Origin: a virus
Reading direction: 5' to 3' (one strand)
IMG/VR virus record: IMGVR_UViG_3300028844_003356
Span: 1-28,101 of that record
DNA: 28,101 nucleotides
Part shown: piece after piece, positions 14,269 through 22,368 of the stretch
Layout of the letters: each line of letters starts with the position of its first letter
Numbering within the stretch: position 1 is the first letter of the stretch
The notes under the pieces: generated by a model
Told to the model about the DNA's origin: nothing
What the model saw: only the letters and a program-made list of their open reading frames with translations
Databases searched by the model: none
Translations under genes and position numbers: made by a program

Positions 14269-16191
14269 ATGAAATCATACGAAGAACTCATGTCATATTA
14301 TGAAGAAGCAGGAAGACCGAGTGGATATGATCTAAACAAAAAGGAACACAGGGTCTTCAAAAAAGCACTCATCTCCTTTGTTGACAATCTCTTTATGAAA
14401 AATCTTAAAGGTGAAAAGAAGTTTGCTCTTTATTTGAAATGTCTCCTTGATAATATACAAGAACCACCCAAATGTGAAAACTGTGGGGCACCGGTATCGT
14501 CTGTTAGAAAAACCGAGTTCTCCACCTATTGCTCAAGGAAGTGTATGGGTGCCTCAACTATTAACAAGAGAAAAGAAACAATAAGAGAACGTTATGGTGT
14601 CGAACATCAGATGCACCTCGACGACGTTAAAGAAAAAGTAAAGCAGACAACAAAGCAAAACTTCGGTGTTGAGTACTCAATGCAGTCGGAAGAAGTAAAG
14701 GAAAAGTCAAGATCTACATGCATGGAGCGTTACGGGGTTCCATATTATGGAAGCACGGAAGAATCAATTCTTAGTCGAGCAGAAGGAATAAAAAACAACA
14801 AAGAATCCATCAGAGAGAAAACAACCCAAACAAATATGGAGAGATATGGTGTTCCATGCATTCTACAACTCCCGAGTGTGCGAAAGAACGCACTAAAAGC
14901 TATAAAGGAAAACAAAGAGGAAATAAGAGAAAAGATAAAGATCACATCATTGATAAGATATGGTGTTGATCATCCAGCAAAATCAGAAGAAGTCAAGAAT
15001 AAGTCAAAAGCATCTATCATGCAACGATATGGTGTTGAAAACATAATGCACGATCTTAATTCTGTTGAGAAGCTGAGGAAAACAAACCTAGAAAAATATG
15101 GGTCGGAAACAACAACACAGTTAAAATTTGTAAGAGAGGGATTGCAGAGATTTTATGACGAAAACCCATTTCACCGGTTAGGAGAAGAAAAAAGAGACAT
15201 CCTTCTCAACAGAAGAATATTGGAAGAACTTCATGAGAAGTACATCACATATTCAAACATCGCAAATATTATTGGTGTTTCTGTTGGTGTTATAAAAAGA
15301 GCATTTGAGTTTCATGGTATACACCATGAAAATACAAATGAATCTGGTTTCGAAAAATCCGTTAGCCTTTTTGTAGATTCTCTTGGTATCGAAAATATAA
15401 AGAGGAACGTTAGATTCGATGGATTGGAAGTTGATATTTATATAGAGCATCTTAAAATCGGAATTGAGTGTAATGGTATTTGGTGGCATTCAGAAGAATA
15501 TAAAGACAGGCTATACCACAAAGAAAAGACAACGAAACTTTTAAAAGAACATGATATAAGACTCATCCACGTCTGGGAAGACGATTGGTTGTTTAAGAAT
15601 GATATCGTAAAAGAGAAAATAAAAGCAAAACTCGGTGTCTCTGATAAGAAAAGAGTTTATGCAAGAAAATGCGAAATAAAAGAAGTTCCATCGAAAGACG
15701 CATTCACCTTCATGGAAATAAACCACATCCAAGGCAAAACATTTGGTTCTAAATGGGTGGGTCTATACTTTGAAGGATGCCTCGTTGCATGTGTTGGATA
15801 CAAGAACAAAGGCAATGGTGTTTATGACATAACACGTTATGCAACATCAGAAAATGTCATTGGAGGTTTTGGTAAATTGTTAAAACATCTCCAAAGAACA
15901 CTTGATTGGACTGAGTTCTTCACTTATGCATCTATGGACTATAGTGTTGGTGATGTTTATGAAAAGACTGGTTTTGTTTTGGAAAGAGTGACAGATCCAC
16001 AAATGTTTTATGTAAAAAATCAAAAAAGATATAGAAGAGAACAATTCATGAAACATAAACTTCCTGATATTTTTAATAATGTTGACATGAACAAAACGGA
16101 AAGAGAGATAATGAAAGAAAATGGTTATGTAAGATTATTTGACGCAGGATCAATAAAATATGTCATGAAAAAAGAAAACCCACTCAATTGA
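14269..16191 (+). CDS. Vsr-type homing endonuclease with GNAT-like C-terminal domain (copy 2)
   Basis: This 640-residue paralog of copy 1 has the same order: zinc site C69-C72...C88-C92, seven RYGVE-type repeats (near residues 108, 132, 154, 192, 230, 253 and 277), HTH NIIGVSVGVIKRAFEFHG, nuclease core LEVDIYIEHLKIGIECNGIW (D389, E400) with H407 and HVWEDDW (434-440), then a GNAT-like region (YARKCEIKEV, INHIQGK, VYEKTGF). The last 16 residues match copy 1 except the last (RLFDAGSIKYVMKKENPLN). The longer open frame from 14170 is rejected: it runs through the promoter, and GAGGAAAC before the ATG at 14269 sets the start. The nuclease should cut unoccupied alleles near the sheath/tube border. 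The GNAT assignment is inference from pattern. Confidence 0.82.
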   Translation: MKSYEELMSYYEEAGRPSGYDLNKKEHRVFKKALISFVDNLFMKNLKGEKKFALYLKCLLDNIQEPPKCENCGAPVSSVRKTEFSTYCSRKCMGASTINKRKETIRERYGVEHQMHLDDVKEKVKQTTKQNFGVEYSMQSEEVKEKSRSTCMERYGVPYYGSTEESILSRAEGIKNNKESIREKTTQTNMERYGVPCILQLPSVRKNALKAIKENKEEIREKIKITSLIRYGVDHPAKSEEVKNKSKASIMQRYGVENIMHDLNSVEKLRKTNLEKYGSETTTQLKFVREGLQRFYDENPFHRLGEEKRDILLNRRILEELHEKYITYSNIANIIGVSVGVIKRAFEFHGIHHENTNESGFEKSVSLFVDSLGIENIKRNVRFDGLEVDIYIEHLKIGIECNGIWWHSEEYKDRLYHKEKTTKLLKEHDIRLIHVWEDDWLFKNDIVKEKIKAKLGVSDKKRVYARKCEIKEVPSKDAFTFMEINHIQGKTFGSKWVGLYFEGCLVACVGYKNKGNGVYDITRYATSENVIGGFGKLLKHLQRTLDWTEFFTYASMDYSVGDVYEKTGFVLERVTDPQMFYVKNQKRYRREQFMKHKLPDIFNNVDMNKTEREIMKENGYVRLFDAGSIKYVMKKENPLN

Positions 16192-16200
16192 GTGGGTTTT
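16175..16200 (+). terminator. palindromic terminator containing the stop codon of endonuclease copy 2
   Basis: Positions 16175-16200 are a perfect 26-base palindrome (AAAACCCACTCAA and its complement). The stop TGA (16189-16191) lies in the 3' arm. On the minus strand it is followed by CTTTTTT, so it also ends the sheath transcript. Confidence 0.88.
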
Positions 16201-16223
16201 ATTGTTGACTATTTTAAACCAAA

Positions 16224-17705
16224 TTATACATCAAAAGTAACACCAGACGGTGTGACGATTGTGCTAATACGAATGAATTCAGCAGTACGGACAGGTTTAA
16301 TGTATACGTCAACCAGAAGCTGGTTATTGTCAATAACCTGCGGTGTATTAATTGTTGTAGAAGTATCTACAGCAAAATCATACAGACCACCACGCTGTTT
16401 GATGTTATCAAGGAAGCTGGTCAGGATATAATTAACGTTATTCCTAGTCACTTCGTTGTTAGGTTCAAACACGAACGGCTGAAGTGCTTCCTTCATTCTC
16501 TGATTCAACCACAGAACGGTATTAACAACATTCAGTCTGTCAAGAGCCGAAGCCTGAACCTGCTGTGTCTTTTGCCCCCAGATGATTGCAGCAGCACCGG
16601 CAAATGTGGTCACAGGGTTTACACCATTGGTATACAGTAGGTCACGTTCTCCTTCAGAGAAAACTTTAGTAACACCCAGTGCATTCGGAATGATACCCCG
16701 ACGAACACCTGCTGGAGCTTCCCAGTACTCATAGTCCTGAATTGTCACCACGGCAGCAGCAGCCACATCACCAGACGGTGGTACTTCTACTTCACGATCA
16801 CTGTACGGATCATACACGCGCAGCCAACCACCATACAGGGCACCGAAATAGCTGTTGATACCAAGAGTGTCACGGTATGTAACCATAGCATCGGCGTCAT
16901 CGTTATCAAGCTGCGGAACATCCAGAATTGCAACACAGTCCTTACGTGCCTGAGCAACAGCAACCATTTTCACCTGAATTTCTTCAACAGCGAAACCGGC
17001 ATTGATCAGGAATGTTGCAGGAACATCTTCAACATTCAAGAACTCATCCCATCCAAGAACGATATCACCGGATGTTGCCGGAGCGGTATCATCTGAACCA
17101 CCGGAAAGAGACACAGAACCGGACATGTCGTATGCAGCAGTAACGGCTGGGTAGTCAGTAACAGTAATGTAATCACTATTACCATTGATAACGTCTTCGA
17201 TGAACTGGTTCTGACCATAACCATTTTTTGCTTCTGTGTCACGAGAAACAACAAAACTCTCTACCTCAACACCATCTTCTTTAACTGTTACGGTGAACCG
17301 ACCAGTACCTTCTTTTGCAGAGGCATCAGCAAAAGACACAGTGATGTTGTTACCCCATGCACCTTCATTGGCAGCTTTGATATCAAGATGAGGAACCATA
17401 GTACCGTTACCGTCAGAGTCATGCTCAAGAGTACCAGATGCAGCTTCGGCGTCATTGATAACACGCAGGACGGTTAGGATACCAGCACGATTCAGGAAAC
17501 GCAGACCAGCATACAGAGATGGGTGGTCACGATCAGGTAGACCATAGGTATCAACAAATTCCCGTGCAGATGTAACAGTGTTAATAGTTGTTGGGCCACG
17601 ATCAGCAGATATAACGATAGCACCAGCAACAACACCACCGGCATTCACAACGAAAGATTTATCTACGATACGATCATAAACCCCAGCAGAATTAGGAAAA
17701 GACAT
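16224..17705 (-). CDS. tail sheath protein, T4 gp18-like
   Basis: This 493-residue protein has an N-terminal strand SAGVYDRIVDKSFVVNAGGV, an early domain with REFVDTYGLPDRDHPSLYAG, and the highly conserved sheath C-terminus: GVRRGIIPNALGVTKVFSEG, INPNGVNP-type loop YTNGVNPVTTF, IIWGQKTQ, NVVNTVLWLNQRMKEALQPF, RNNVNYILTSFLDNIKQRGG and IKPVRTAEFI. Sheath subunits stack around the tube and shorten to drive it through the host envelope. T4 gp18 is 659 residues, so this is a compact sheath with fewer outer domains. AAGGAGAAATAG gives a strong ribosome site. It follows the 74-residue gene by 13 bases and shares its late promoter. Confidence 0.95.
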   Translation of the reverse strand: MSFPNSAGVYDRIVDKSFVVNAGGVVAGAIVISADRGPTTINTVTSAREFVDTYGLPDRDHPSLYAGLRFLNRAGILTVLRVINDAEAASGTLEHDSDGNGTMVPHLDIKAANEGAWGNNITVSFADASAKEGTGRFTVTVKEDGVEVESFVVSRDTEAKNGYGQNQFIEDVINGNSDYITVTDYPAVTAAYDMSGSVSLSGGSDDTAPATSGDIVLGWDEFLNVEDVPATFLINAGFAVEEIQVKMVAVAQARKDCVAILDVPQLDNDDADAMVTYRDTLGINSYFGALYGGWLRVYDPYSDREVEVPPSGDVAAAAVVTIQDYEYWEAPAGVRRGIIPNALGVTKVFSEGERDLLYTNGVNPVTTFAGAAAIIWGQKTQQVQASALDRLNVVNTVLWLNQRMKEALQPFVFEPNNEVTRNNVNYILTSFLDNIKQRGGLYDFAVDTSTTINTPQVIDNNQLLVDVYIKPVRTAEFIRISTIVTPSGVTFDV

Positions 17706-17718
17706 ATTCTATTTCTCC

Positions 17719-17943
17719 TTATACTTTTTCAGCAGTGTTAGTGCTGGTGTCTGAATTCTTGCTCGCAGAAGACTGTTTATTAGCTTTCTGAGACGTTTTA
17801 ACAACAACCTCTACGATACCCTTATCTAAACGCTTAACGGTTTTATCCGTTTCGATGGACTGCCCACGTTTGAGGAAAACACCACTTCCGTCCTCAAAAT
17901 GAATGGTTGCCAGCCCACGACCATTGTTAGTAAATTTCTTCAT
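17719..17943 (-). CDS. small conserved-position protein upstream of the sheath
   Basis: This 74-residue protein starts MKKFTNNGRGLATIHFEDGS and then has GVFLKRGQSIETDKTVKRLD and a Ser/Lys/Asn-rich tail that is probably disordered. It looks like one small beta-rich domain. Small genes of this type stand directly before the sheath gene in Mu-like phages (DUF2635-type), and the placement suggests a role in tail or neck assembly, but I cannot prove homology. AGGAGAAATTCAAGA before the ATG and GATAAATA 45 bases upstream make it the first gene of the sheath unit. Confidence 0.75.
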   Translation of the reverse strand: MKKFTNNGRGLATIHFEDGSGVFLKRGQSIETDKTVKRLDKGIVEVVVKTSQKANKQSSASKNSDTSTNTAEKV

Positions 17944-17987
17944 TCTTGAATTTCTCCTATAAAATACTTACATAAAAGTTACATATC

Positions 17988-17995
17988 TATTTATC
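17988..17995 (-). promoter_or_regulatory. late promoter element GATAAATA for the sheath unit
   Basis: The minus strand reads GATAAATA, seven of eight to the T4 late consensus, 45 bases upstream of the 74-residue gene. GATAAATA also stands before the portal gene (25879-25886). Confidence 0.62.
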
Positions 17996-18034
17996 AGAAA
18001 CACCTAAAACTGATAACAACACAAAACAAATGAG

Positions 18035-18408
18035 AATGAGAATGAAACTCAATTACAATTGTAACAAAATGTAATAAAATCGTATTTTATTCGCACACAT
18101 ACAGTAATACATATATCTGTATGTGTGTGTCATAGACCCTATACAAATCAATGACTTACGTCACAATGAAAAATCACAGAAATTTACATCAAGATTGAAT
18201 TTTGATTCATCAATAAATGAAAACGATAATGAGAATGAAACTCAATTACAATTGTAACAAAATGTAATAAAATCGTATTTTCATTCGTCTGCATACAGAT
18301 ATACATATTACTGTATGTGAGCGTCATAGACCCTATACAAATCAATGACTTACGTTACATCCACATACATATCGATTTTGCAATCAAGATTGAGTTTTGA
18401 TTCATCAA
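18035..18408. repeat. duplicated ~180-bp intergenic element with hairpin
   Basis: Two direct copies, 18035-18213 and 18228-18408, are offset by 193 bases and lie in the 548-base non-coding divide between the sheath unit and the sigma factor gene. Each copy holds, in order, the palindrome TTACAATTGTAA, TAACAAAATGTAATAAAATC, an inverted repeat ending ACAG...CTGT with a 12-base loop, GTCATAGACCCTATACAAAT, CAATGACTTACGT, and a TTGATTCATCAA palindrome. Copies differ by substitutions and small indels, mostly in the hairpin stem and in the segment after ACTTACGT. I see no open frame. It may be a replication origin, a regulator-binding region or a structured leader; only the repeat itself is directly shown. 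Confidence 0.85.
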
Positions 18409-18423
18409 TTTTGTGTTATGTAT

Positions 18424-18452
18424 TTGACAAGTCTGTATATGTGAGCTATTAT
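18424..18452 (+). promoter_or_regulatory. sigma70-type early promoter for the sigma factor/recombination unit
   Basis: TTGACA (18424-18429), a 17-base spacer and TATTAT (18447-18452) form a near-consensus promoter 40 bases before the gp55-like start. No late element is near, so the unit should be read early by host polymerase. Confidence 0.75.
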
Positions 18453-18491
18453 TGTATAATTGATAATGACAAATATTAGAGGATCTATACA

Positions 18492-19049
18492 ATGAGCAAA
18501 GAAACACCACAACGTAAGAATTACATTGAACCATCAGAATTTTACAATGAGATGATGGTATGTTTGAAAGAAAACAAGATATCGAATAGACTCAGCTTCA
18601 TGTTTCAGAAGTTGGCAGAGAAGTATGCCAACCACCCGAAGTTTGTTCGATACTCCCATCTAAGAGAAGATCTGGTTGCAACTGCGCTCCTTTCGTGTGT
18701 AAAGAGTTTCCCTAAGTTCAGACCATACAAAGATCAACCATGGGACGGTGAGACGATTCGAGATTATCACTACACATATTGCAATAATCCGTTTGCATTT
18801 TTCACTACCTGCATTCACAATGACTTCCTACATCTACTCCGAAATGAGTACAAGCAGAGGAATATCGTCAATAAGATCCGTTTGGAAGAAGGACTTGAAG
18901 CTGATTATGGATATGTTGATATGATCAAAGACAAAGAGGAAGCAGAGCGGATGAACAGTGATGACCTAGACGGTGACAACGGAACATCAGATGAATATTA
19001 TTCAAAAGAAGATAAACCAGAAGAAACTGCTGGCGGAATCCAGTGGTAG
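18492..19049 (+). CDS. late-transcription sigma factor, T4 gp55-like
   Basis: This 185-residue protein is the same length as T4 gp55. The central segment, HLREDLVATALLSCVKSFPK then NPFAFFTTCIHNDFLHLLRN and EYKQRNIVNKIR, matches the sigma region 2-like core of gp55 (T4: [20 protein letters not shown], then ERKEVAKKYS). This is the part that binds core polymerase and reads the TATAAATA late promoter. The C-terminal 45 residues are acidic. T4 gp55 ends with a sliding-clamp-binding motif (SLDFLYE); here the end is EETAGGIQW, with no clear equivalent. TTAGAGGAT precedes the ATG. It heads the early unit with gp47 and gp46, as these genes also cluster in T4. Its expected targets, NNTAAATA elements, occur throughout this window. 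Confidence 0.85.
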   Translation: MSKETPQRKNYIEPSEFYNEMMVCLKENKISNRLSFMFQKLAEKYANHPKFVRYSHLREDLVATALLSCVKSFPKFRPYKDQPWDGETIRDYHYTYCNNPFAFFTTCIHNDFLHLLRNEYKQRNIVNKIRLEEGLEADYGYVDMIKDKEEAERMNSDDLDGDNGTSDEYYSKEDKPEETAGGIQW

Positions 19050-19060
19050 GGGATATTGAA

Positions 19061-20131
19061 ATGTCTAAATTTTTATTGATTGGTGACCTGCACTTCGGTG
19101 AAAAGTCAAATTCAGAGAAGTACAATAAACAGGTTCTCGACTTCATCGATTGGGTGTGTGGGGTCGGTGAAGAGAATGGTGTTGATGGTGTCGTCCAGTT
19201 GGGTGACTACTTTCATACCAGACATAAGATTGATGTATCTACTTTAAACTACGGACTGCAAGGGGCAGAGAGGCTGTCTGCGACGTTTTCTAAAGAGAAC
19301 GTGTGTGTCATCATAGGTAACCACGATCTCTACTATCTCGAACGATTAGATATGTCCAGTGTCAACTCATTGAAGCATCATGTCACTGTCGTTTCCAATG
19401 TGTCTGATATTGCCGAAATCAATCCTTCTTATAAAAAGGGTGAGGTGTTGTTGACTCCTTGGATTGTTGATGCAGAAATGTGGGATGATGTCGTTAATAA
19501 AAGTGCAGAATATCCATATATCATGGGACACTTTGAGTTTCAGGGTTTCGTGTTGAACGAAGGTTATGCTGTTGAACACGGTTGGACACACAAGAGTCTA
19601 AAAAGAGCCAAACGAGTTATTTCTGGACACTATCATAGCCCACAAGAGAAAGATAACGTTCTGTATGCGGGGACACCTTATCCTATCACGATGAATGAGG
19701 CCAACGAGGAACACGGGGTCTATATTCTTGATACAGATACCGGTGATATTGAGTTTATACGGTATGACGGTGTAAAGGTCATTTCTATTCCATATGACCA
19801 GTTTGATGAAGACTTGGTAGAGGCGTTGGACCCAGAGAATACGTCTATCCGAATCGAGTTCCCAGACGATCTTGATGATGAAACGATTATTGACGACTTT
19901 AAGGATGTTCTATCATCTATGAAGTTTAACGATGTCAAGATAAAACACACCAGTAAGGCCGTAACAAAGATTCTTGAGGCTGATGTTGGTGAGGTTGAAA
20001 GTGTCGAGAACGTTGACGAGGTTGTCATGAAATTCTTGACTGATGCAGTCGATATCGATGGAGTGGACAAAGAAATTCTCACAAAGTATTATCTTGAGGC
20101 TAAGAAGAGGGGAGAAGAAGAGAATGATTGA
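19061..20131 (+). CDS. 47: recombination nuclease subunit, T4 gp47/SbcD/Mre11-like
   Basis: This 356-residue metallophosphoesterase has all the motifs in order: GDLHFG (D9, H11), LGDYFH (D49), GNHD (87-89 NHD), GHFEF (H157) and SGHYH (H190, H192). These residues hold two metal ions for nuclease activity. With gp46 it forms the complex that trims DNA ends for recombination-dependent replication and host DNA breakdown. T4 gp47 is 339 residues. I take the ATG at 19061, because AGGGGATATTGAA stands before it and MSKFLLIGDLHFG is the normal N-terminus; an upstream in-frame start at 19043 lies inside the sigma factor gene. Its last eight bases overlap gp46, so the two subunits are translationally coupled. 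Confidence 0.93.
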   Translation: MSKFLLIGDLHFGEKSNSEKYNKQVLDFIDWVCGVGEENGVDGVVQLGDYFHTRHKIDVSTLNYGLQGAERLSATFSKENVCVIIGNHDLYYLERLDMSSVNSLKHHVTVVSNVSDIAEINPSYKKGEVLLTPWIVDAEMWDDVVNKSAEYPYIMGHFEFQGFVLNEGYAVEHGWTHKSLKRAKRVISGHYHSPQEKDNVLYAGTPYPITMNEANEEHGVYILDTDTGDIEFIRYDGVKVISIPYDQFDEDLVEALDPENTSIRIEFPDDLDDETIIDDFKDVLSSMKFNDVKIKHTSKAVTKILEADVGEVESVENVDEVVMKFLTDAVDIDGVDKEILTKYYLEAKKRGEEEND

Positions 20132-22322
20132 ATTTAAGACTGTCACGGTAAAGAATTTTCTATCGTTTGGTGGAAAACCTCAGACGTTTAATCTCGGTAG
20201 AGAAGAGGTGTGTCTGATTCTTGGTGACAATAAAGACGTTGGTGACAGAGGTGAATCCAGAAACGGTGCTGGCAAAACAACTATCATGAATGCTGTTCTT
20301 TTTGCATTGTATGGTAAGGGTATCGAAAGCATCAAGACAGACGAGTTCATCAACCTTACAAACGGGAAGGGTCTCGTCGTTGAGCTTGTTTTTGGTATCG
20401 GTGATGATGAGTATAAAATAACCAGAACAAGAAAACCTAACTCTTTGAAGTTCGAGCGAAATGGTGAGAGTCTGACCCTCGATGCTATGAAGAACACCGA
20501 TGATCTTATAACGAAAACAATCGGTTACGAATATGAGGTGTTCGTTCTACTGTTCTTCCTATCACCAACAAAGAAGTCTTTCATGGCTATGAGCGGTGCG
20601 GAACAGAGGACCATGATTGAACGACTTCTTGCCCTTGATACATTGGCAAAACGAGCAGAGACACTTAAAAGCATCGCAAGTGAGCTGAACTCTGATCTAA
20701 GGTTGGCTGAACGAGATCTTGAGAATGCAAAATCTCTTTTTGATAAAGAAAAAGCCAGATATGATCGTCTGATTGACCAATCAGAGGCTCTGCGATTGAG
20801 AAATGAACAAAAAATTGTTTCGCTCAGTACCGAACTTGAGGAACTGAAATCATTCGATTTCTCTATGGCGGAAGAAAGTAACAAGAAGAGAAAGGCCATA
20901 GAGGAGCAACTCTGTGGAGAAGAACAGAGAAAGATTGATCTTGAAAACAGACAGCAACGAATTTCTCAAGAAATTCAAAGACTTGCTAGAGAGATAGAAC
21001 TATATGAGGACAATGATGAGAAACGTAGAAACAATGCTTCTGTTGTTGAAGCAAAGATCGGTGATGTATTGGCAGATGTTGATACAATTGGAGATTTTGA
21101 TGAACTAGAGAAAACCATAACAGGGTTTGAGAATGATCAGAATCTTAAAGATGAGATCAGTTCTCTTGAAGCTGATATGGTTAATGTTGAGCGTGCGAGA
21201 GATGAAAACATCCGTGAAATTGATAGATTGAGTTATGAACTTGATTCTTTGAAAGATGGGAAGTGTCATACATGCGGCCAGCCTCATTATGATAAAGAAC
21301 GTGTTGCAGAACTTGAAAAGTTGATAGACGGTAAGACGCAGAGTGTCAAGGATCTTGGTGAGTCTATCAGCAGTATTGAGACTGAGATAAAAAATGTTGA
21401 ATCACGGTTAGTGGGGGTGACCCGACAACAGTTTAAAAAGGCAAATGAAGAAATCAACCGACTGGATGCTCTTATTAAAGATTTAGACAGGCTGGAAGCG
21501 GAGAAAGAAAAAAACCCATACGATGACACATATCCAACCACAAAAGCTGTCTACGACGAGAATAAGAGGCTTCTTGACGGTCTCATCGATGAGTCAGGTG
21601 ACCTTGTTGGGGAAATTGAAAGTGTTGAAAGTTCTATTGTGTCGATTGTTGATACCTTGTCCGAACTACCTAAGGCTATTTCTGATGAAACGATTGTACA
21701 GAAGCGAGCGAGAATCAAACAGATCGAAGGTGAGTTGGAAGCATTGGAACAGGAAGAAAACCCATATGAAGTTGAGGCTAATCTGGTGGAACTTCCTGAT
21801 GTTTCGGATTTTGAGAACGTGGTGAAAGACATTAAGAACCATGTCAAGCATGTCAAATATTTGACAAAACTGTTGACAGATAACAAGTCGTTCGTTCGCA
21901 AGAATATCGTGGATCTGTACATTCCGTATGTGAACAAGAAGATTGTTGAATATAGCCGCAGTCTTGATCTACCACATGTTGCGCAAATCAACAATGATAT
22001 GAGTGTAGACATTGAATACATGAACAAAAATGTGAGTTTCTACAACATGTCTGCTGGTGAACGTCTGAGGCTTAATATAGCGACGACTGCTGCGTTTAAA
22101 GACCTCGTTGGTACGTTGGGAAGGGGGTCTAACTTAATGCTCATAGACGAGCTGTTTGACGGGTCTCTGGACACTGGTGGAATGTTCAAGGCATTCAGGT
22201 TCATGAAAGAGGTATGCCCGAACATCCTCATGATCTCACACAGGGACGAGCTGAAAGGTGAGGTAGACACCACCATCCTGATAGAAAAAGAGAATGGGTT
22301 CTCAACCATAAAGGAAATTTAA
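20124..22322 (+). CDS. 46: recombination ATPase subunit, T4 gp46/SbcC/Rad50-like
   Basis: This 732-residue SMC-type ATPase has the N-terminal motif MIEFKTVTVKNFLSFGG, Walker A GESRNGAGKTT (43-53), and two long coiled-coil arms meeting at a zinc hook CHTC (381-384). It ends with the ABC signature SAGERLRLN (from 643), Walker B LMLIDE (D675, E676) and the H-loop ISHRDE. T4 gp46 is 560 residues, so the arms are longer here. ATP binding controls the gp47 nuclease on DNA ends. The ATG at 20124 fits the family N-terminus and overlaps the gp47 stop; the longer frame from 20043 is out-of-frame gp47 sequence. The loop before Walker A (GDNKDVGDR) is longer than usual. The gene is closed by the hairpin at 22331. 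Confidence 0.93.
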   Translation: MIEFKTVTVKNFLSFGGKPQTFNLGREEVCLILGDNKDVGDRGESRNGAGKTTIMNAVLFALYGKGIESIKTDEFINLTNGKGLVVELVFGIGDDEYKITRTRKPNSLKFERNGESLTLDAMKNTDDLITKTIGYEYEVFVLLFFLSPTKKSFMAMSGAEQRTMIERLLALDTLAKRAETLKSIASELNSDLRLAERDLENAKSLFDKEKARYDRLIDQSEALRLRNEQKIVSLSTELEELKSFDFSMAEESNKKRKAIEEQLCGEEQRKIDLENRQQRISQEIQRLAREIELYEDNDEKRRNNASVVEAKIGDVLADVDTIGDFDELEKTITGFENDQNLKDEISSLEADMVNVERARDENIREIDRLSYELDSLKDGKCHTCGQPHYDKERVAELEKLIDGKTQSVKDLGESISSIETEIKNVESRLVGVTRQQFKKANEEINRLDALIKDLDRLEAEKEKNPYDDTYPTTKAVYDENKRLLDGLIDESGDLVGEIESVESSIVSIVDTLSELPKAISDETIVQKRARIKQIEGELEALEQEENPYEVEANLVELPDVSDFENVVKDIKNHVKHVKYLTKLLTDNKSFVRKNIVDLYIPYVNKKIVEYSRSLDLPHVAQINNDMSVDIEYMNKNVSFYNMSAGERLRLNIATTAAFKDLVGTLGRGSNLMLIDELFDGSLDTGGMFKAFRFMKEVCPNILMISHRDELKGEVDTTILIEKENGFSTIKEI

Positions 22323-22330
22323 AATCATTA

Positions 22331-22368
22331 TCCCCTCATAAATAGAACTTTATGAGGGGATTTTTATG
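22331..22368 (+). promoter_or_regulatory. terminator/RBS-masking hairpin with embedded late promoter before the resolvase gene
   Basis: A perfect 12-pair stem (TCCCCTCATAAA 22331-22342 with TTTATGAGGGGA 22349-22360, loop TAGAAC) is followed by TTTTT and the ATG (22366). It reads as an intrinsic terminator for gp46. Its 3' arm also contains the resolvase Shine-Dalgarno (GAGGGGA), so any read-through mRNA would hide that site. CATAAATA (22337-22344) lies in the 5' arm and loop; a late transcript starting near 22350 would carry only the 3' arm, leaving the site free. Confidence 0.75.

Noticed and set aside
18035-18408. CRISPR-like array
   Set aside because: There are only two long imperfect copies, with no short repeat-spacer pattern and no cas genes.
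18455-18460. TATAAT as the -10 of the early promoter
   Set aside because: It is 25 bases from TTGACA; TATTAT at 18447 has the proper 17-base spacing.
19043-19060. Upstream start for the gp47-like gene
   Set aside because: It lies in the end of the sigma factor gene and has no ribosome site; AGGGGA precedes 19061.
20043-20123. Upstream start for the gp46-like gene
   Set aside because: The added residues are out-of-frame gp47 sequence; the family N-terminus begins at 20124.
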